Notes: generated by a model not told the origin, from the sequence alone. Positions 40,694 through 50,189 are shown, numbered from the stretch's first letter. The stretch is 64,000 nucleotides of DNA from Beijerinckiaceae bacterium (GCA_027533425.1 JAPZUD010000003.1:129001-193000); one strand, 5' to 3'. Program-made: numbers and translations.

Positions 40694-41371
40694 ATGCGGA
40701 TCATGTCCAGCTTCAGACCGAAATACATCACCTTCGATTGCTACGGCACGCTGACCCGCTTCCGCATGGGAGAGATGGCCCGCGAGATGTTTGCGGACCG
40801 CATTCCTGCAGACAGCATGGATGCCTTCATCCGCGATTTCGCCAGCTACCGGCTGGACGAGATCCTCGGCCCCTGGAAGCCGTATCGCGACGTGCTGGTC
40901 AATGCCATTCTCCGCACCGCAAAACTCTGGGGCATCAAGGCCACGGAAGCCGAGGGCGAAGCCTATTACCTCGCCGTCCCGACCTGGGGCCCGCATCCGG
41001 ATGTCGCGGCCGGCCTCTCGAAGATCGCCGACAAGATCCCGCTGGTCATCCTGTCGAATGCCTCGAACGACCAGATCCATTCGAATGTCGAGAAGCTCGG
41101 CGCGCCCTTCCATCGCGTCTATACCGCGCAGATGGCGCAGGCCTACAAGCCGCGCATGCAGGCCTTCGAATACATGCTCGACCAGCTCGGCTGCGCGCCG
41201 GAGCATATCCTGCATGTCTCCTCCTCCTACCGGTATGACCTGATGACCGCGCATGACATGCGCTTCGGCATGCGGGCCTTCGTCAATCGCGGGCATGAGC
41301 CGCTGACCCCCTATTACGGGGCGGTGGAAATCCCCGATATCGGCGGCCTGCCGGGCCTCGTCGGCCTCTGA
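40694..41371 (+). CDS. HAD hydrolase, haloacid-dehalogenase type II
   Basis: 225 residues. ITFDCYGTLTRF is the type II dehalogenase form of motif I; VILSNASNDQI is motif II, the Lys is in AQAYKPRMQAFEYML, and HVSSSYRYDLMTAHDMRFGM is the SSxxxD region. ATG 40694 sits 3 bases after AGGGG; ATG 40703 would be spaced better. It is the second enzyme of this branch in the island (the first is at 33572). It lies between an aldehyde dehydrogenase and an FAD oxidase, so a natural substrate in amine metabolism is more likely than a haloacid. Confidence 0.85.
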   Translation: MRIMSSFRPKYITFDCYGTLTRFRMGEMAREMFADRIPADSMDAFIRDFASYRLDEILGPWKPYRDVLVNAILRTAKLWGIKATEAEGEAYYLAVPTWGPHPDVAAGLSKIADKIPLVILSNASNDQIHSNVEKLGAPFHRVYTAQMAQAYKPRMQAFEYMLDQLGCAPEHILHVSSSYRYDLMTAHDMRFGMRAFVNRGHEPLTPYYGAVEIPDIGGLPGLVGL

Positions 41372-41417
41372 GACATTGCGGCATGGCCCCGGAATTCAGA
41401 CAGAAGGAACCCGTTGG

Positions 41418-42692
41418 ATGAAACTGGACTCCTACTGGCTGGAAACAGCGCCGCCCTTCACCGGAGCCTCTCCCCTTCCGGTGGAGGGCCGCGCTGACAT
41501 CGTGGTGGTCGGGGGCGGGTTCACCGGCCTCTCGGCCGCCCGGACCCTCGCCCGGAAGGGCGTCGATGTCGTGGTGCTCGAAGCCGGGCGCGTAGCCGCG
41601 GAGGCCTCGGGCCGCAATGGCGGGCATTGCAACAATGGCCTCGCCCATGATTACGGCAGCGTGAAAGCCCGGTTCGGGCTCGAACGGGCGCAGGAAATGT
41701 ACCGCGCCTTCGATTCCGGCGTGGATCTCGTCGAGCGGATTGTCGCCGAGGAAGAAATCGACTGCGATTTCATCCGCTCGGGCAAGCTGAAACTCGCCGC
41801 CAAGCCGGAGCATTTCGACAAGATGCGGAAGGCGCAGGAACTCCTCGCCCGCGATGTCGATGCCGATACGGCCGTGATCGAGCCGGGCGATCTGCGCGAC
41901 GAAGTCGGCACGGATCGCTATGCCGGCGGGCTGCTCTACCGACGTTCGGCGATGATGCATATGGGCCGGTTCGGTGTCGGGCTGGCTCAGGCTGCTGCCC
42001 GGGCCGGTGCCCGGATCCACGAGAAGGCCGCGGTCACCGCGATCACGCGGGAGGCCGGCGGCTTCCGCCTCACGACGGCGCGGGGCGAGATCCGCGCGAA
42101 GGAGGTCCTCCTCGCGACGGGCGCCTGCCAGAACGGGCCGTTCGGCTGGTTCCGCCGCCGCATCGTGCCGGTCGGCAGCTTCATCATCGTGACCGAGCCC
42201 CTCGGCGAGAACCGGGCCCGCGCGATCATGCCCGGCCGGCGCACCTGCACCACCTCGCAGAATATCGGGAACTACTTCCGCCTCACCGCCGATAATCGCC
42301 TGATCTTCGGCGGCCGCGCCCGGTTCGCCATGTCGAACCCGACCTCCGACCGCAAGAGCGGCGAGATCCTGATCCGCGGGCTGGCCGAGGTGTTTCCGCA
42401 GCTCGGACCCTGCCGGATCGACTATTGCTGGGGCGGCCTCGTCGACATGACGCAGGATCGCCTGCCCCGCGCCGGCACGCGGGACGGGGTGCATTTCGCG
42501 ATGGGCTATTCCGGCCATGGCGTCCAGATGTCGACCTATATGGGCGACGTGATGGCCCGCCGCATGACCGGCGAGGATGTCGCCAATCCCTGGCGGGACC
42601 TGCCCTGGCCAGCGGTGCCTTTCCATTTCGGCAAGCCCTGGTTCCTGCCCTTCGTGGGCCTCTATTACCGCTACCGCGACCGGGTTTCCTGA
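41418..42692 (+). CDS. FAD-dependent amine oxidase, PuuB-like
   Basis: 424 residues. It opens SYWLETAPPFTGASPLP, as gamma-glutamylputrescine oxidases do, followed by the FAD motif VVVGGGFTGLSAARTLARKG near 28-47 and the EASGRNGGHCNNG segment near the flavin. The C-terminal YCWGGLVDMTQDRLPRAG and GYSGHGVQMSTYMGD complete the DAO fold. It should oxidise a primary or secondary amine with oxygen to an aldehyde, which the upstream dehydrogenase could take. AGAAGGAA precedes ATG 41418. Confidence 0.88.
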   Translation: MKLDSYWLETAPPFTGASPLPVEGRADIVVVGGGFTGLSAARTLARKGVDVVVLEAGRVAAEASGRNGGHCNNGLAHDYGSVKARFGLERAQEMYRAFDSGVDLVERIVAEEEIDCDFIRSGKLKLAAKPEHFDKMRKAQELLARDVDADTAVIEPGDLRDEVGTDRYAGGLLYRRSAMMHMGRFGVGLAQAAARAGARIHEKAAVTAITREAGGFRLTTARGEIRAKEVLLATGACQNGPFGWFRRRIVPVGSFIIVTEPLGENRARAIMPGRRTCTTSQNIGNYFRLTADNRLIFGGRARFAMSNPTSDRKSGEILIRGLAEVFPQLGPCRIDYCWGGLVDMTQDRLPRAGTRDGVHFAMGYSGHGVQMSTYMGDVMARRMTGEDVANPWRDLPWPAVPFHFGKPWFLPFVGLYYRYRDRVS

Positions 42693-42895
42693 TGCGCTTA
42701 GATTTAACGTTTTAAAACAATGCGTTGACGTGCGTTTGAGACCCGGGGAATCCCGACAAGAACGTCCTATCCGGACCCTGCTCGCGCAATAGTCTGGAAA
42801 GAGCCGGAACGCTTGGCGGGAGGGTGTTTAGGGCCGGAACGGCGCGGCACGCGACCGCCCGGCTTCATCAGGTCGACAAGAAGGGGAGACCAACC

Positions 42896-44521
42896 ATGAG
42901 CGTGAACGACAAGGACATCCTTGGAATGCTGAACATGTCGGAGCAGGACCGCCTGATGCGGGCGCTGCGTTCCGGCGCCTCGCGGCGCGATCTGCTCGGG
43001 ATGATGAGCGCCCTCGGCATCGGCGCCGCCCTGGGCGGGACGCTGATCGGCTCGGCCGGCTCGGCCCTGGCCCAGACGCCGAAAAAGGGCGGCAAGATCC
43101 GCGTCGCGGGCTTCGGCACCTCGACCGCCGACACGCTCGACCCGGCCAAGCAGAGCTACTCGACCGATTATTGCCGCTGCACGATGTTCTATAACGGCCT
43201 GACCGAGCTCGATGACCGGCTGAACCCGAAGCTTGCTCTCGCCGAATCCATCGAGAATGACAAGGCCACGATCTGGACCATCAAGCTGCGCAAGGGCGTG
43301 CAGTTCCATGACGGCAAGGAGCTGAAGGCCGAGGATGTGGTCTTCTCGCTGAAGCGCCACCATGATCCCGCCGTCGGCACCAAGGCCAAGGCGCTTGCCG
43401 ACCAGATGACCGAGATTGTCGCGACCGGCACCCATGAGGTGAAAATCACGCTGAAGGGCCCGAATGCCGACTTCCCGGTCGTGCTCGGCACCTATCACTT
43501 CATGATCGCCCCCGCCGGCACCACCGACTTCAACAAGGGCATCGGCACCGGACCCTACAAGTGCAAGGAATTCACCCCCGGGGTCCGCTCGATCGCGGTC
43601 CGGAACGAGAATTACTGGCGCCAGGGTGGCGGCCCCTATCTCGACGAGATCGAGTTTTTCGGCATTCCGGATGTCGGCGCCCGCGTCAACGCGCTGCTGG
43701 CCGGCGACGTGCAGCTCATCGGCAACGTCAACCCGACTTCCGCCAAGCTGATCCTGAGCGGCAAGGGCTTCAACATCATGGAGACCAAGTCGGGCAACTA
43801 CACCGACCTCGTGATGAGGCTGGACCAGGCGCCGGGCAACAACCCGGATTTCGTGCTCGGCATGAAGATGCTGATGAACCGCGACCTCATCCGCCGGAAC
43901 ATCTTCCAGGGCTATGCGGAAGTGGCGAATGACCAGCCGATCCCGCCGATGAACCGCTATTACGCGGCCGACATCCCGCAGCGGAAATACGATCCGGACC
44001 AGGCCAAGTTCCTGCTCAACAAGGCCGGCGTCATCGGCTCGACCATTCCCGTCGTCACCTCCCCCGCCGCGACCGGCTCGGTCGAGATGGGACTCCTGCT
44101 CCAGCAGGCGGCGCAGCAGGCGGGGCTCAAGATCGACCTCCGGCAGGTTCCCGCCGATGGCTACTGGTCGAATTACTGGATGAAGGTTCCGGTCGGCTAC
44201 GGCAACATCAACCCGCGCCCGACGGCGGATATCCTGTTCAGCCTGTTCTTCGCCTCCACCGCCTCGTGGAACGAATCCGGCTGGAAGGATCCGAAATTCG
44301 ACCAGCTCCTGCTGGCCGCGCGCGCCGAGACCGACGAGGCCAAGCGCAAGCAGATGTATACCGACATGCAGGTGATGATCCACCAGAACTCGGGCATCGG
44401 CATCCCGGTCTTCATCAGCGGCCTAGACGCGCATTCGGAAAAGCTCAAGGGCCTGCGTCCGATGGGCACCGGCTCGCTTATGGGCTACGCTTTCGCCGAG
44501 CATGTCTGGCTCGACGCGTAA
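42896..44521 (+). CDS. ABC transporter periplasmic substrate-binding protein, family 5 (peptide/opine type), Tat-exported
   Basis: 541 residues. A twin-arginine signal (SRRDLLG at 29-35, hydrophobic to 52, cleavage after GSALA near 59) marks export in folded form. The body is an SBP_bac_5 protein: TADTLDPAKQSYSTDYCRC, VQFHDGKELKAEDVVFSLKR, and later YDPDQAKFLLNKAG. AGGGGAGA lies before ATG 42896. The ligand could be a dipeptide, opine or other modified amino acid; the surrounding oxidases favour an opine-like compound. A stem-loop follows the stop, usual for keeping binding-protein mRNA in excess. Confidence 0.93.
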   Translation: MSVNDKDILGMLNMSEQDRLMRALRSGASRRDLLGMMSALGIGAALGGTLIGSAGSALAQTPKKGGKIRVAGFGTSTADTLDPAKQSYSTDYCRCTMFYNGLTELDDRLNPKLALAESIENDKATIWTIKLRKGVQFHDGKELKAEDVVFSLKRHHDPAVGTKAKALADQMTEIVATGTHEVKITLKGPNADFPVVLGTYHFMIAPAGTTDFNKGIGTGPYKCKEFTPGVRSIAVRNENYWRQGGGPYLDEIEFFGIPDVGARVNALLAGDVQLIGNVNPTSAKLILSGKGFNIMETKSGNYTDLVMRLDQAPGNNPDFVLGMKMLMNRDLIRRNIFQGYAEVANDQPIPPMNRYYAADIPQRKYDPDQAKFLLNKAGVIGSTIPVVTSPAATGSVEMGLLLQQAAQQAGLKIDLRQVPADGYWSNYWMKVPVGYGNINPRPTADILFSLFFASTASWNESGWKDPKFDQLLLAARAETDEAKRKQMYTDMQVMIHQNSGIGIPVFISGLDAHSEKLKGLRPMGTGSLMGYAFAEHVWLDA

Positions 44522-44540
44522 CGCGAGCCACTCCCCCCAG

Positions 44541-44565
44541 GGGCTGCCCTTCCGCAGGGCAGCCC
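44541..44565 (+). other. Stem-loop between binding-protein and permease genes
   Basis: GGGCTGCCCT (44541-44550), five-base loop, AGGGCAGCCC (44556-44565); perfect ten-base stem without a T run. It is likely an mRNA stabiliser that raises binding-protein levels over permease levels. Confidence 0.65.
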
Positions 44566-44584
44566 GAGCCCGGGAAACCCTGGA

Positions 44585-45541
44585 ATGAACGCCACGATCG
44601 GCCGCCTCCTGCTGACCCGCCTCGTGGCGGCCATTCTGACGCTGTGGTTCGTCGCCACGGTGGTCTTCGTCATCACCAATCTCCTGCCGGGCGATGTCGC
44701 ACAGGAATTGCTCGGCCAATCCGCCACGCCGGAAGCCGTGGCCGGCCTGCGCAAGGCACTCGGCCTCGATCTGCCGCCCTGGCAGCGCTATCTCGAATGG
44801 CTCTGGAACATGGTCCGGGGCGATGCCGGCCGTTCGCTGGTCAACGGCTCGCCCGTGGCCGCGCTGATCGGCTCGCGCCTCGGCAATTCGCTCATCCTCG
44901 CCGGCATCACCGCGCTGGTGGCGGTACCTTTGGCCCTCGTTCTCGGCATCACCGCCGCCGTCTATCGTGGATCGGTCTATGACCGGATCGTCGGTGCCGG
45001 CACGGTCCTGGCGGTTTCGGTTCCGGAATTTCTCGTCGCCTCGGCCGCGGTCCTCGTCTTCGCGGTGCAGCTCCGCTGGGTGCCCGCCCTTTCGCAGCTC
45101 GGCCGCCTCGACGGGGTGCTGGACGTGATCCGCACCTTCGCCCTGCCGGTCCTGACGCTGACCTTCGTCATCGTGGCACAGATGGCCCGGATGACGCGCG
45201 CCGCGCTCGTGGACGTGCTCTCCTCCTCCTATATCGAGATGGCCCGGCTCAAGGGCGCGGGGCAGGCCCGCATCGTCGTCTGGCATGCCCTGCCCAACGC
45301 GATCGGCCCCATCGCCAACGCCATCGCCTTCTCGCTCTCCTTCCTGCTGGGCGGGGTGATCATTGTGGAAACGATCTTCAACTATCCCGGCATTGCCAAG
45401 CTGATGGTCGACGGCGTCAGCACGCGCGACCTGCCCCTCGTGCAGGCCTGCGCGATGCTGTTCTGCGGCGCCTATCTCCTGCTGGTCACGATGGCGGATA
45501 TCGCCGCCATCCTTGCCAATCCCCGTTTGCGGCACCGGTGA
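44585..45541 (+). CDS. ABC transporter permease, DppB type
   Basis: 318 residues, six predicted membrane helices. The first helix and NLLPGDVAQELLGQSATPEA are typical of DppB/OppB. The cytoplasmic EAA loop (SSSYIEMARLKGAGQARIVV) contacts the ATPase. It forms the channel with the next gene, from which it is separated by 4 bases. Confidence 0.93.
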   Translation: MNATIGRLLLTRLVAAILTLWFVATVVFVITNLLPGDVAQELLGQSATPEAVAGLRKALGLDLPPWQRYLEWLWNMVRGDAGRSLVNGSPVAALIGSRLGNSLILAGITALVAVPLALVLGITAAVYRGSVYDRIVGAGTVLAVSVPEFLVASAAVLVFAVQLRWVPALSQLGRLDGVLDVIRTFALPVLTLTFVIVAQMARMTRAALVDVLSSSYIEMARLKGAGQARIVVWHALPNAIGPIANAIAFSLSFLLGGVIIVETIFNYPGIAKLMVDGVSTRDLPLVQACAMLFCGAYLLLVTMADIAAILANPRLRHR

Positions 45542-45545
45542 TCCG

Positions 45546-46397
45546 ATGAGCAGCACCACCATTTCCGCCCGTCGCGGCCCGATGGCCATCCTCGCCCGGA
45601 CGGGCCGGATGATCATGCCGGCCATCGTGTTGTTCTGGCTGGCCATGGCGTTTTTCGGATATTGGGTGGCGCCCTATGATCCGGCCGGCATCCAGGATGC
45701 TGATCTCTTCGAGGGCATGAGCCGGAAGTTCTGGCTGGGCACCGATTATTTCGGCCGCGACATGCTCTCGCGCATCCTTGCCGGCGCACGCTACACCGTC
45801 GGCATCTCGCTGATGGCCACCTCGCTGGCCGTAGCCTCCGGCGTCCTGCTCGGGCTTGCCGCCTCGGCGATCGGCGGCCTGTTCGATGCCGCCGTCAGCC
45901 GGTTCCTTGACGCGCTGATCTCGATTCCCTCGAAGATGTTCGGCCTCGTGCTGGTCGCCGCGTTCGGCGCCTCGATCCCGGTCCTGGTGCTGACCCTGGC
46001 GGTGATCTACCTGCCCGGCTGCTACCGCATCAACCGCTCGGTGGCGGTCAATGTCGCCGCGCTGGATTTCGTCGCCGTGGCCCGCGCCCGGGGCGAGAGC
46101 ACCCTCTACATCATGATCCGCGAGATCCTGCCCAATATGGTCGGCCCGGTCCTCGCGGATTTCGGCCTGCGCTTCATCTATGTGGTGCTGCTCCTCTCGA
46201 GCCTCAGCTTCCTCGGCCTCGGCGTGCAGCCACCCCAGGCGGACTGGGGCTCGCTGGTGCGCGAGAACATGCCCGGCCTGCCCTATGGCGCGCCGGCGGT
46301 GATCATGCCGGCCATTGCCATTGCCAGCCTGACCATCGCGGTCAACCTCACCATCGACAGCCTCTTCGGCCGTCATGCCCGCGACGGGGTGCGCTGA
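45546..46397 (+). CDS. ABC transporter permease, DppC type
   Basis: 283 residues. One N-terminal helix (IVLFWLAMAFFGYWVAPY), then the FWLGTDYFGRDMLSRILAGA segment that marks DppC/OppC proteins, then five more helices with the EAA loop LDFVAVARARGESTLYIMIR. It is separated by one base from the ATPase gene that follows. Confidence 0.93.
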   Translation: MSSTTISARRGPMAILARTGRMIMPAIVLFWLAMAFFGYWVAPYDPAGIQDADLFEGMSRKFWLGTDYFGRDMLSRILAGARYTVGISLMATSLAVASGVLLGLAASAIGGLFDAAVSRFLDALISIPSKMFGLVLVAAFGASIPVLVLTLAVIYLPGCYRINRSVAVNVAALDFVAVARARGESTLYIMIREILPNMVGPVLADFGLRFIYVVLLLSSLSFLGLGVQPPQADWGSLVRENMPGLPYGAPAVIMPAIAIASLTIAVNLTIDSLFGRHARDGVR

Positions 46398-46398
46398 G

Positions 46399-48186
46399 AT
46401 GGAGCCGCTGATCGACATCCGCGATCTCCGGATCCGCGCCCGCACGACCGAAGGCCACGAGATCGAGATCGTCAAGGGCGTGTCCTTCTCGGTCCGCCGG
46501 GGCGAGGTGATGGGCCTCATCGGCGAATCCGGCTCGGGCAAGACCACGATCGCCCTCGCTACCATGGGCTATGCCCGCTATGGCTGCCGGATTGCCGGCG
46601 GCACGATCCGCATCGGCGAGACGGAGGTGACACGCCTCGACGGGAAGGGCCTGCAGCAGCTGCGCGGCCGGAAGGTCGCCTATATCGCCCAGAGCGCGGC
46701 GGCCTCGTTCAACCCGTCGCGCCCGATCATGGCCCAGGTGATCGAGAGCGCGCTGATCCATGGCCTGATGGGCGAGGCCGCCGCACACGAAAAAGCGATC
46801 GGCCTGTTCCGGGCCATGGCGATCCCGCAGCCCGAGACGATCGGCAACCGCTATCCGCACCAGGTCTCGGGCGGCCAGCTCCAGCGGCTGATGGCCGCCA
46901 TGGCGCTGATCACCGATCCGGATGTGGTGATCTTCGACGAACCGACCACCGCGCTTGACGTCACCACCCAGATCGAGGTGCTGAAGGCCTTCAAGGAGGC
47001 AATCCGCGACCGCAACACCACCGGCATCTACGTGACGCATGATCTCGCCGTCATCGCCCAGATCGCCGACAGCATCACCGTGCTCCGGCATGGCGAGGTG
47101 CAGGAAATCGCGACCACGCCGCAGCTCATTTCGAACCCGGCCCATGAATACAGCCGCAAATTGCTGGCCGCGGCAGAACCGGCCCTGCGCCCGTCCCCGG
47201 TGACTGGCGAGGCCTCTGTGCCGCTGCTGCGTGTCTCCGGCATGTCCGCCGGCTACGGGCTGGTCGGTCCGGACGGCATGCCCGCCGTGCCCGTGCTCCG
47301 CGATATCGAGCTGACCCTCGGCCGCGGCCGCGCCCTCGGCGTGATCGGCGAATCCGGTTGCGGCAAATCCACCCTCGCCCGGGTCGTTGCCGGCCTCACC
47401 CCGGCCTCCCGCGGCACCGTGACGCTCGATGGCGTCGATCTCGCGCCCGGCATTGCCGGCCGCAGCCGCGAACAGCTGCGCGAGATCCAGCTTGTCTTCC
47501 AGATGGCGGATACCGCGCTCAACCCGAAAGTCCCGATCGACGAGATCATCGGGCGGCCGCTGACCTTCTTCTTCGGCATGAAGGGCGCCGAGCGGGACCG
47601 CCGCGTCCGCGAATTGCTGGATCTGACCCACCTCCCGGCCAGTGTGCGGGATCGCCTGCCGGGCGATCTCTCCGGCGGCCAGAAACAACGCGTGAACTTC
47701 GCCCGGGCGCTGGCGGCCCAGCCGAAGCTGCTTCTCTGCGACGAGGTGACTTCCGCGCTCGATACCGTGGTCGCCGCCGCCATCCTCGATCTGATGGCCG
47801 AATTGCGCCGCGAGCTGGGGCTGACGACGATGTTCATCAGCCATGACATCAAGACGATCCGCGCGATCTGCGACGATATCATGGTTCTCTATTCCGGCCG
47901 TGTGGTCGAAACCATGCCGGCGGCCGCGCTCGAGACCGGCCACCATCATCCCTATGCCGGGCTGCTGCTGGGCTCGGTGCCCGCGCTCCGGACGGACTGG
48001 CTGGAAACCACCCCGGCCGCTTCGTTGCAGGCCCAGGGCGTACCGCCCGCGCTGTCCTCGGCTGGATGCGCCTTCTTCCCGCGGTGCACCCGGGCCGAAC
48101 CGGGCCTCTGCGACACAGCCGTCCCGCCGCTCCGGCCCCTTCCGGGCGGGATCGAGGCCGCCTGCTTCCGGCTCGGCGCGGACTAG
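46399..48186 (+). CDS. Fused dual ATP-binding protein of the peptide/opine ABC importer (DppD-DppF)
   Basis: 595 residues carrying two complete nucleotide-binding domains. Domain 1 (about 1-270): Walker [10 protein letters not shown], signature [15 protein letters not shown], Walker [13 protein letters not shown]. Domain 2 (about 275-560): [36 protein letters not shown]. Each ends in an oligopeptide-transporter C-terminal extension; the last has the cysteine-containing [17 protein letters not shown] motif, which in related proteins holds a [4Fe-4S] cluster. Fusion means one polypeptide energises both permeases. The stop lies 9 bases from the convergent Lrp gene. Confidence 0.93.
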   Translation: MEPLIDIRDLRIRARTTEGHEIEIVKGVSFSVRRGEVMGLIGESGSGKTTIALATMGYARYGCRIAGGTIRIGETEVTRLDGKGLQQLRGRKVAYIAQSAAASFNPSRPIMAQVIESALIHGLMGEAAAHEKAIGLFRAMAIPQPETIGNRYPHQVSGGQLQRLMAAMALITDPDVVIFDEPTTALDVTTQIEVLKAFKEAIRDRNTTGIYVTHDLAVIAQIADSITVLRHGEVQEIATTPQLISNPAHEYSRKLLAAAEPALRPSPVTGEASVPLLRVSGMSAGYGLVGPDGMPAVPVLRDIELTLGRGRALGVIGESGCGKSTLARVVAGLTPASRGTVTLDGVDLAPGIAGRSREQLREIQLVFQMADTALNPKVPIDEIIGRPLTFFFGMKGAERDRRVRELLDLTHLPASVRDRLPGDLSGGQKQRVNFARALAAQPKLLLCDEVTSALDTVVAAAILDLMAELRRELGLTTMFISHDIKTIRAICDDIMVLYSGRVVETMPAAALETGHHHPYAGLLLGSVPALRTDWLETTPAASLQAQGVPPALSSAGCAFFPRCTRAEPGLCDTAVPPLRPLPGGIEAACFRLGAD

Positions 48187-48195
48187 CCGCGGCGC

Positions 48196-48639
48196 TCAGC
48201 GCTCCTTCACCGTCGTCAGGATGAACATCGAGCGGGTTGCCGCGACACCGGGCACCTTCTGGATGCCATCCAGCATGATCTCCGAGAAATGGCTCATGTC
48301 CCGCGCGGTGATCTCGACCATGACATCGCAATCCCCGGAGACGATCCAGCAATTCTTGATCCCCGGCAGCCGGGCGAGGGATTCGGCGACATAGGCGGCC
48401 GGAACCTGGGGCTCGCGCTGGACCGATGCGAGCACCCGGACCGCCTCGCCGATCGCCTGCGGCTCGATCCGGGCATGATAGCCCCGGATGACCTTCGCAT
48501 CCTCGAGCCGCTTGATCCGGCGCGAGATCGCCGAATGCGACAAGGGGATCCGGGCCGCGAGGTCGAGGTTGCTGAGGCGCGCCTCTGCCTGCAGCGCCTT
48601 CAGGATCTGGTGGTCGAAATCATCAAGCTCGAGTGTCAT
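48196..48639 (-). CDS. Lrp/AsnC family regulator, likely activator of the adjacent lyase gene (MdeR-like)
   Basis: 147 residues. Helix-turn-helix (DDFDHQILKALQAEARLSNL, LSHSAISRRIKRLEDAKVIR) and RAM domain (NCWIVSGDCDVMVEITARDM). It is divergent from the methionine-gamma-lyase-type gene at 48814, as mdeR is from mdeA in Pseudomonas putida, so it probably responds to a sulfur or branched amino acid and controls that gene. The shared region is strikingly A/T-rich and contains a short palindrome. Confidence 0.9.
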   Translation of the reverse strand: MTLELDDFDHQILKALQAEARLSNLDLAARIPLSHSAISRRIKRLEDAKVIRGYHARIEPQAIGEAVRVLASVQREPQVPAAYVAESLARLPGIKNCWIVSGDCDVMVEITARDMSHFSEIMLDGIQKVPGVAATRSMFILTTVKER

Positions 48640-48723
48640 TGCAAGGTCTTTTCCGGAGAGGCCGGCCCCGTCAGGGCTGAAGAGAATAATTTTCATTTTT
48701 AAGCTGTTTCTTGCAAATATTTC

Positions 48724-48736
48724 GACATTTTTTGTC
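48724..48736. promoter_or_regulatory. GACA-N5-TGTC palindrome in the Lrp/lyase intergenic region
   Basis: A 13-base palindrome with an all-T centre, in the A/T-rich stretch 48690-48760. GTCTC (48734-48738) and GAGAC (48756-48760) form a second inverted pair beside it. Possible Lrp-type operators. Confidence 0.35.
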
Positions 48737-48813
48737 TCAACCGCACATATCTTGCGAGACTAGAGCTGCTTTGGCACATTCCCTCCACGCCCCGAGGAGA
48801 TGGAGAAACCGCC

Positions 48814-50133
48814 ATGGCCAAGTCCGAAAGTTCAAAGTCCGAAAGTTCAAAGTCCGACAGCTCGAAAACCTACCGCGAGACCAGCCTCGGACAGCACGCG
48901 CTGCACAACGAGACGCTGATGCTCGGCTATGGCTATGACCCCGCCTTGTCCGAAGGGTCGGTGAAGCCGCCGGTCTTCCTGACCTCGACTTTCTGCTTCC
49001 CGAGCGCCGATGCCGGCCGGGAATTCTTCGACATCGCCTCGGGCCGCTCCGCCGGCAAGAACGATGTGGATGGCGGTCTTGTCTATTCGCGCTTCAACCA
49101 TCCCAATGCGCAGATCGTCGAGGAGCGCCTTGCCCTGTTCGAGAAGGCTGATGCCGGCGCCGTTTTCGCCAGCGGCATGGCAGCCATCGCCACGATCCTC
49201 TTCGCCCATTGCCGCCCGGGCGACGTGATCCTGCATTCGACACCGCTCTATGGCGGCACCGATACGCTGGTGCACAAGGTCCTGCCGCAATTCGGCATCA
49301 CCGCCCTGCCGGTGGCCGACCCGAATGATCCCGCCGGCCTGGAGGCAGCGATGATCGCGGCGGAAGCCCGGGGCCGCCTCGCCATGCTCTATCTCGAAAC
49401 CCCATCGAACCCGCTGGCCACGCTGGCCGATATCGGCCTTTCTGCCCGGCTGGCGGAAGCCTCCGCCCGGCGGCAGAAGCACCGTCCCCTGGTTGTCGTC
49501 GACAACACCCTGCAGGGCCCGGTCTTCCAGAACGCGATCCGCGCGGGCGCCGATCTCTCGCTTTACTCGTTGACCAAATATGTCGGCGGTCATTCCGACC
49601 TGATCGCCGGCGGCGTGGTCGGCAACCGGATCGCGATGACGCCCGTCCGCAGCCTCCGCGCCCTGATGGGCGGCAGCCTCGATCCGCATTCCTGCTGGAT
49701 GCTGTCGCGTTCGCTGGAAACCGTGACGCTGCGGATGGAGCGCGCAGCCTCGAATGCCATGACGATCGCGCGCTGGCTCGAACGCCACAAGGCGGTGCGA
49801 CAGGTCCATTTCGCCGCCCTCGCGCCGGAAGGCAGCGTGCAGCATCGGATCTACTCGACACAATGCACCGGGCCGGGCTCGCTGATGTCCTTCGATGTCG
49901 GCACCCGGGAAAAGGCCTTCCGCGCGCTGGACCGGCTGCGCATCGTCAAACTTGCGGTGAGCCTCGGCGGCACGGAATCGCTCGCCTGCCACCCGTCAAC
50001 CACGGTGATTTCCGGGGTTGCCCCGGAAACGCGCGAGGCCATGGGCGTGACGGAAGGGCTGATCCGCCTTTCGGTCGGGATCGAGCATGTCGACGACCTG
50101 ATCGCCGATCTCGACTATGCCCTTGCCGATTGA
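48814..50133 (+). CDS. Cys/Met metabolism PLP enzyme, methionine gamma-lyase/cystathionine gamma-synthase family
   Basis: 439 residues. PLP-binding Lys in SLYSLTKYVGGHSDLIAGG; YSRFNHPNAQIVEERLALFE and GGTESLACHPSTTVISGV are family signatures. The cofactor-stacking Tyr in PLYGGTDTL is present. The product could be a gamma-lyase or a gamma-synthase; the divergent Lrp gene and lack of methionine-biosynthesis neighbours favour degradation. The first 20 residues are an extra Ser/Lys-rich head made by a 15-base repeat, not part of the fold. CGAGGAG lies upstream of ATG 48814. Confidence 0.88.
   Translation: MAKSESSKSESSKSDSSKTYRETSLGQHALHNETLMLGYGYDPALSEGSVKPPVFLTSTFCFPSADAGREFFDIASGRSAGKNDVDGGLVYSRFNHPNAQIVEERLALFEKADAGAVFASGMAAIATILFAHCRPGDVILHSTPLYGGTDTLVHKVLPQFGITALPVADPNDPAGLEAAMIAAEARGRLAMLYLETPSNPLATLADIGLSARLAEASARRQKHRPLVVVDNTLQGPVFQNAIRAGADLSLYSLTKYVGGHSDLIAGGVVGNRIAMTPVRSLRALMGGSLDPHSCWMLSRSLETVTLRMERAASNAMTIARWLERHKAVRQVHFAALAPEGSVQHRIYSTQCTGPGSLMSFDVGTREKAFRALDRLRIVKLAVSLGGTESLACHPSTTVISGVAPETREAMGVTEGLIRLSVGIEHVDDLIADLDYALAD
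48820..48864 (+). repeat. Three 15-base tandem repeats at the 5' end of the lyase gene
   Basis: AAGTCCGAAAGTTCA is exactly repeated at 48820-48834 and 48835-48849; 48850-48864 is a third copy with three changes. Encodes the Lys-Ser-Glu-Ser-Ser unit. In-frame copy-number changes would lengthen or shorten only the protein head. Confidence 0.85.
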
Positions 50134-50136
50134 GGG

Positions 50137-50167
50137 AAAAAGAACCGGGCACCGCACAGGCGCCCGG
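50137..50167 (-). terminator. Terminator of the TadG-like gene
   Basis: Minus strand: CCGGGC, 11-base loop, GCCCGG, then TTCTTTTTCC (plus-strand stem 50145-50150 with 50162-50167, A run at 50137-50144). It begins 22 bases past the stop at 50190 and lies between two convergent genes. Confidence 0.65.
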
Positions 50168-50189
50168 ACTCCGCTGACGGACGACAATC

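Noticed and set aside
42693-42895. Promoter upstream of the binding-protein gene (TTGACG near 42724)
   Set aside because: No acceptable -10 box at 16-18 bases; the short A/T stretch TTTTAAAA alone was not enough to call a site.
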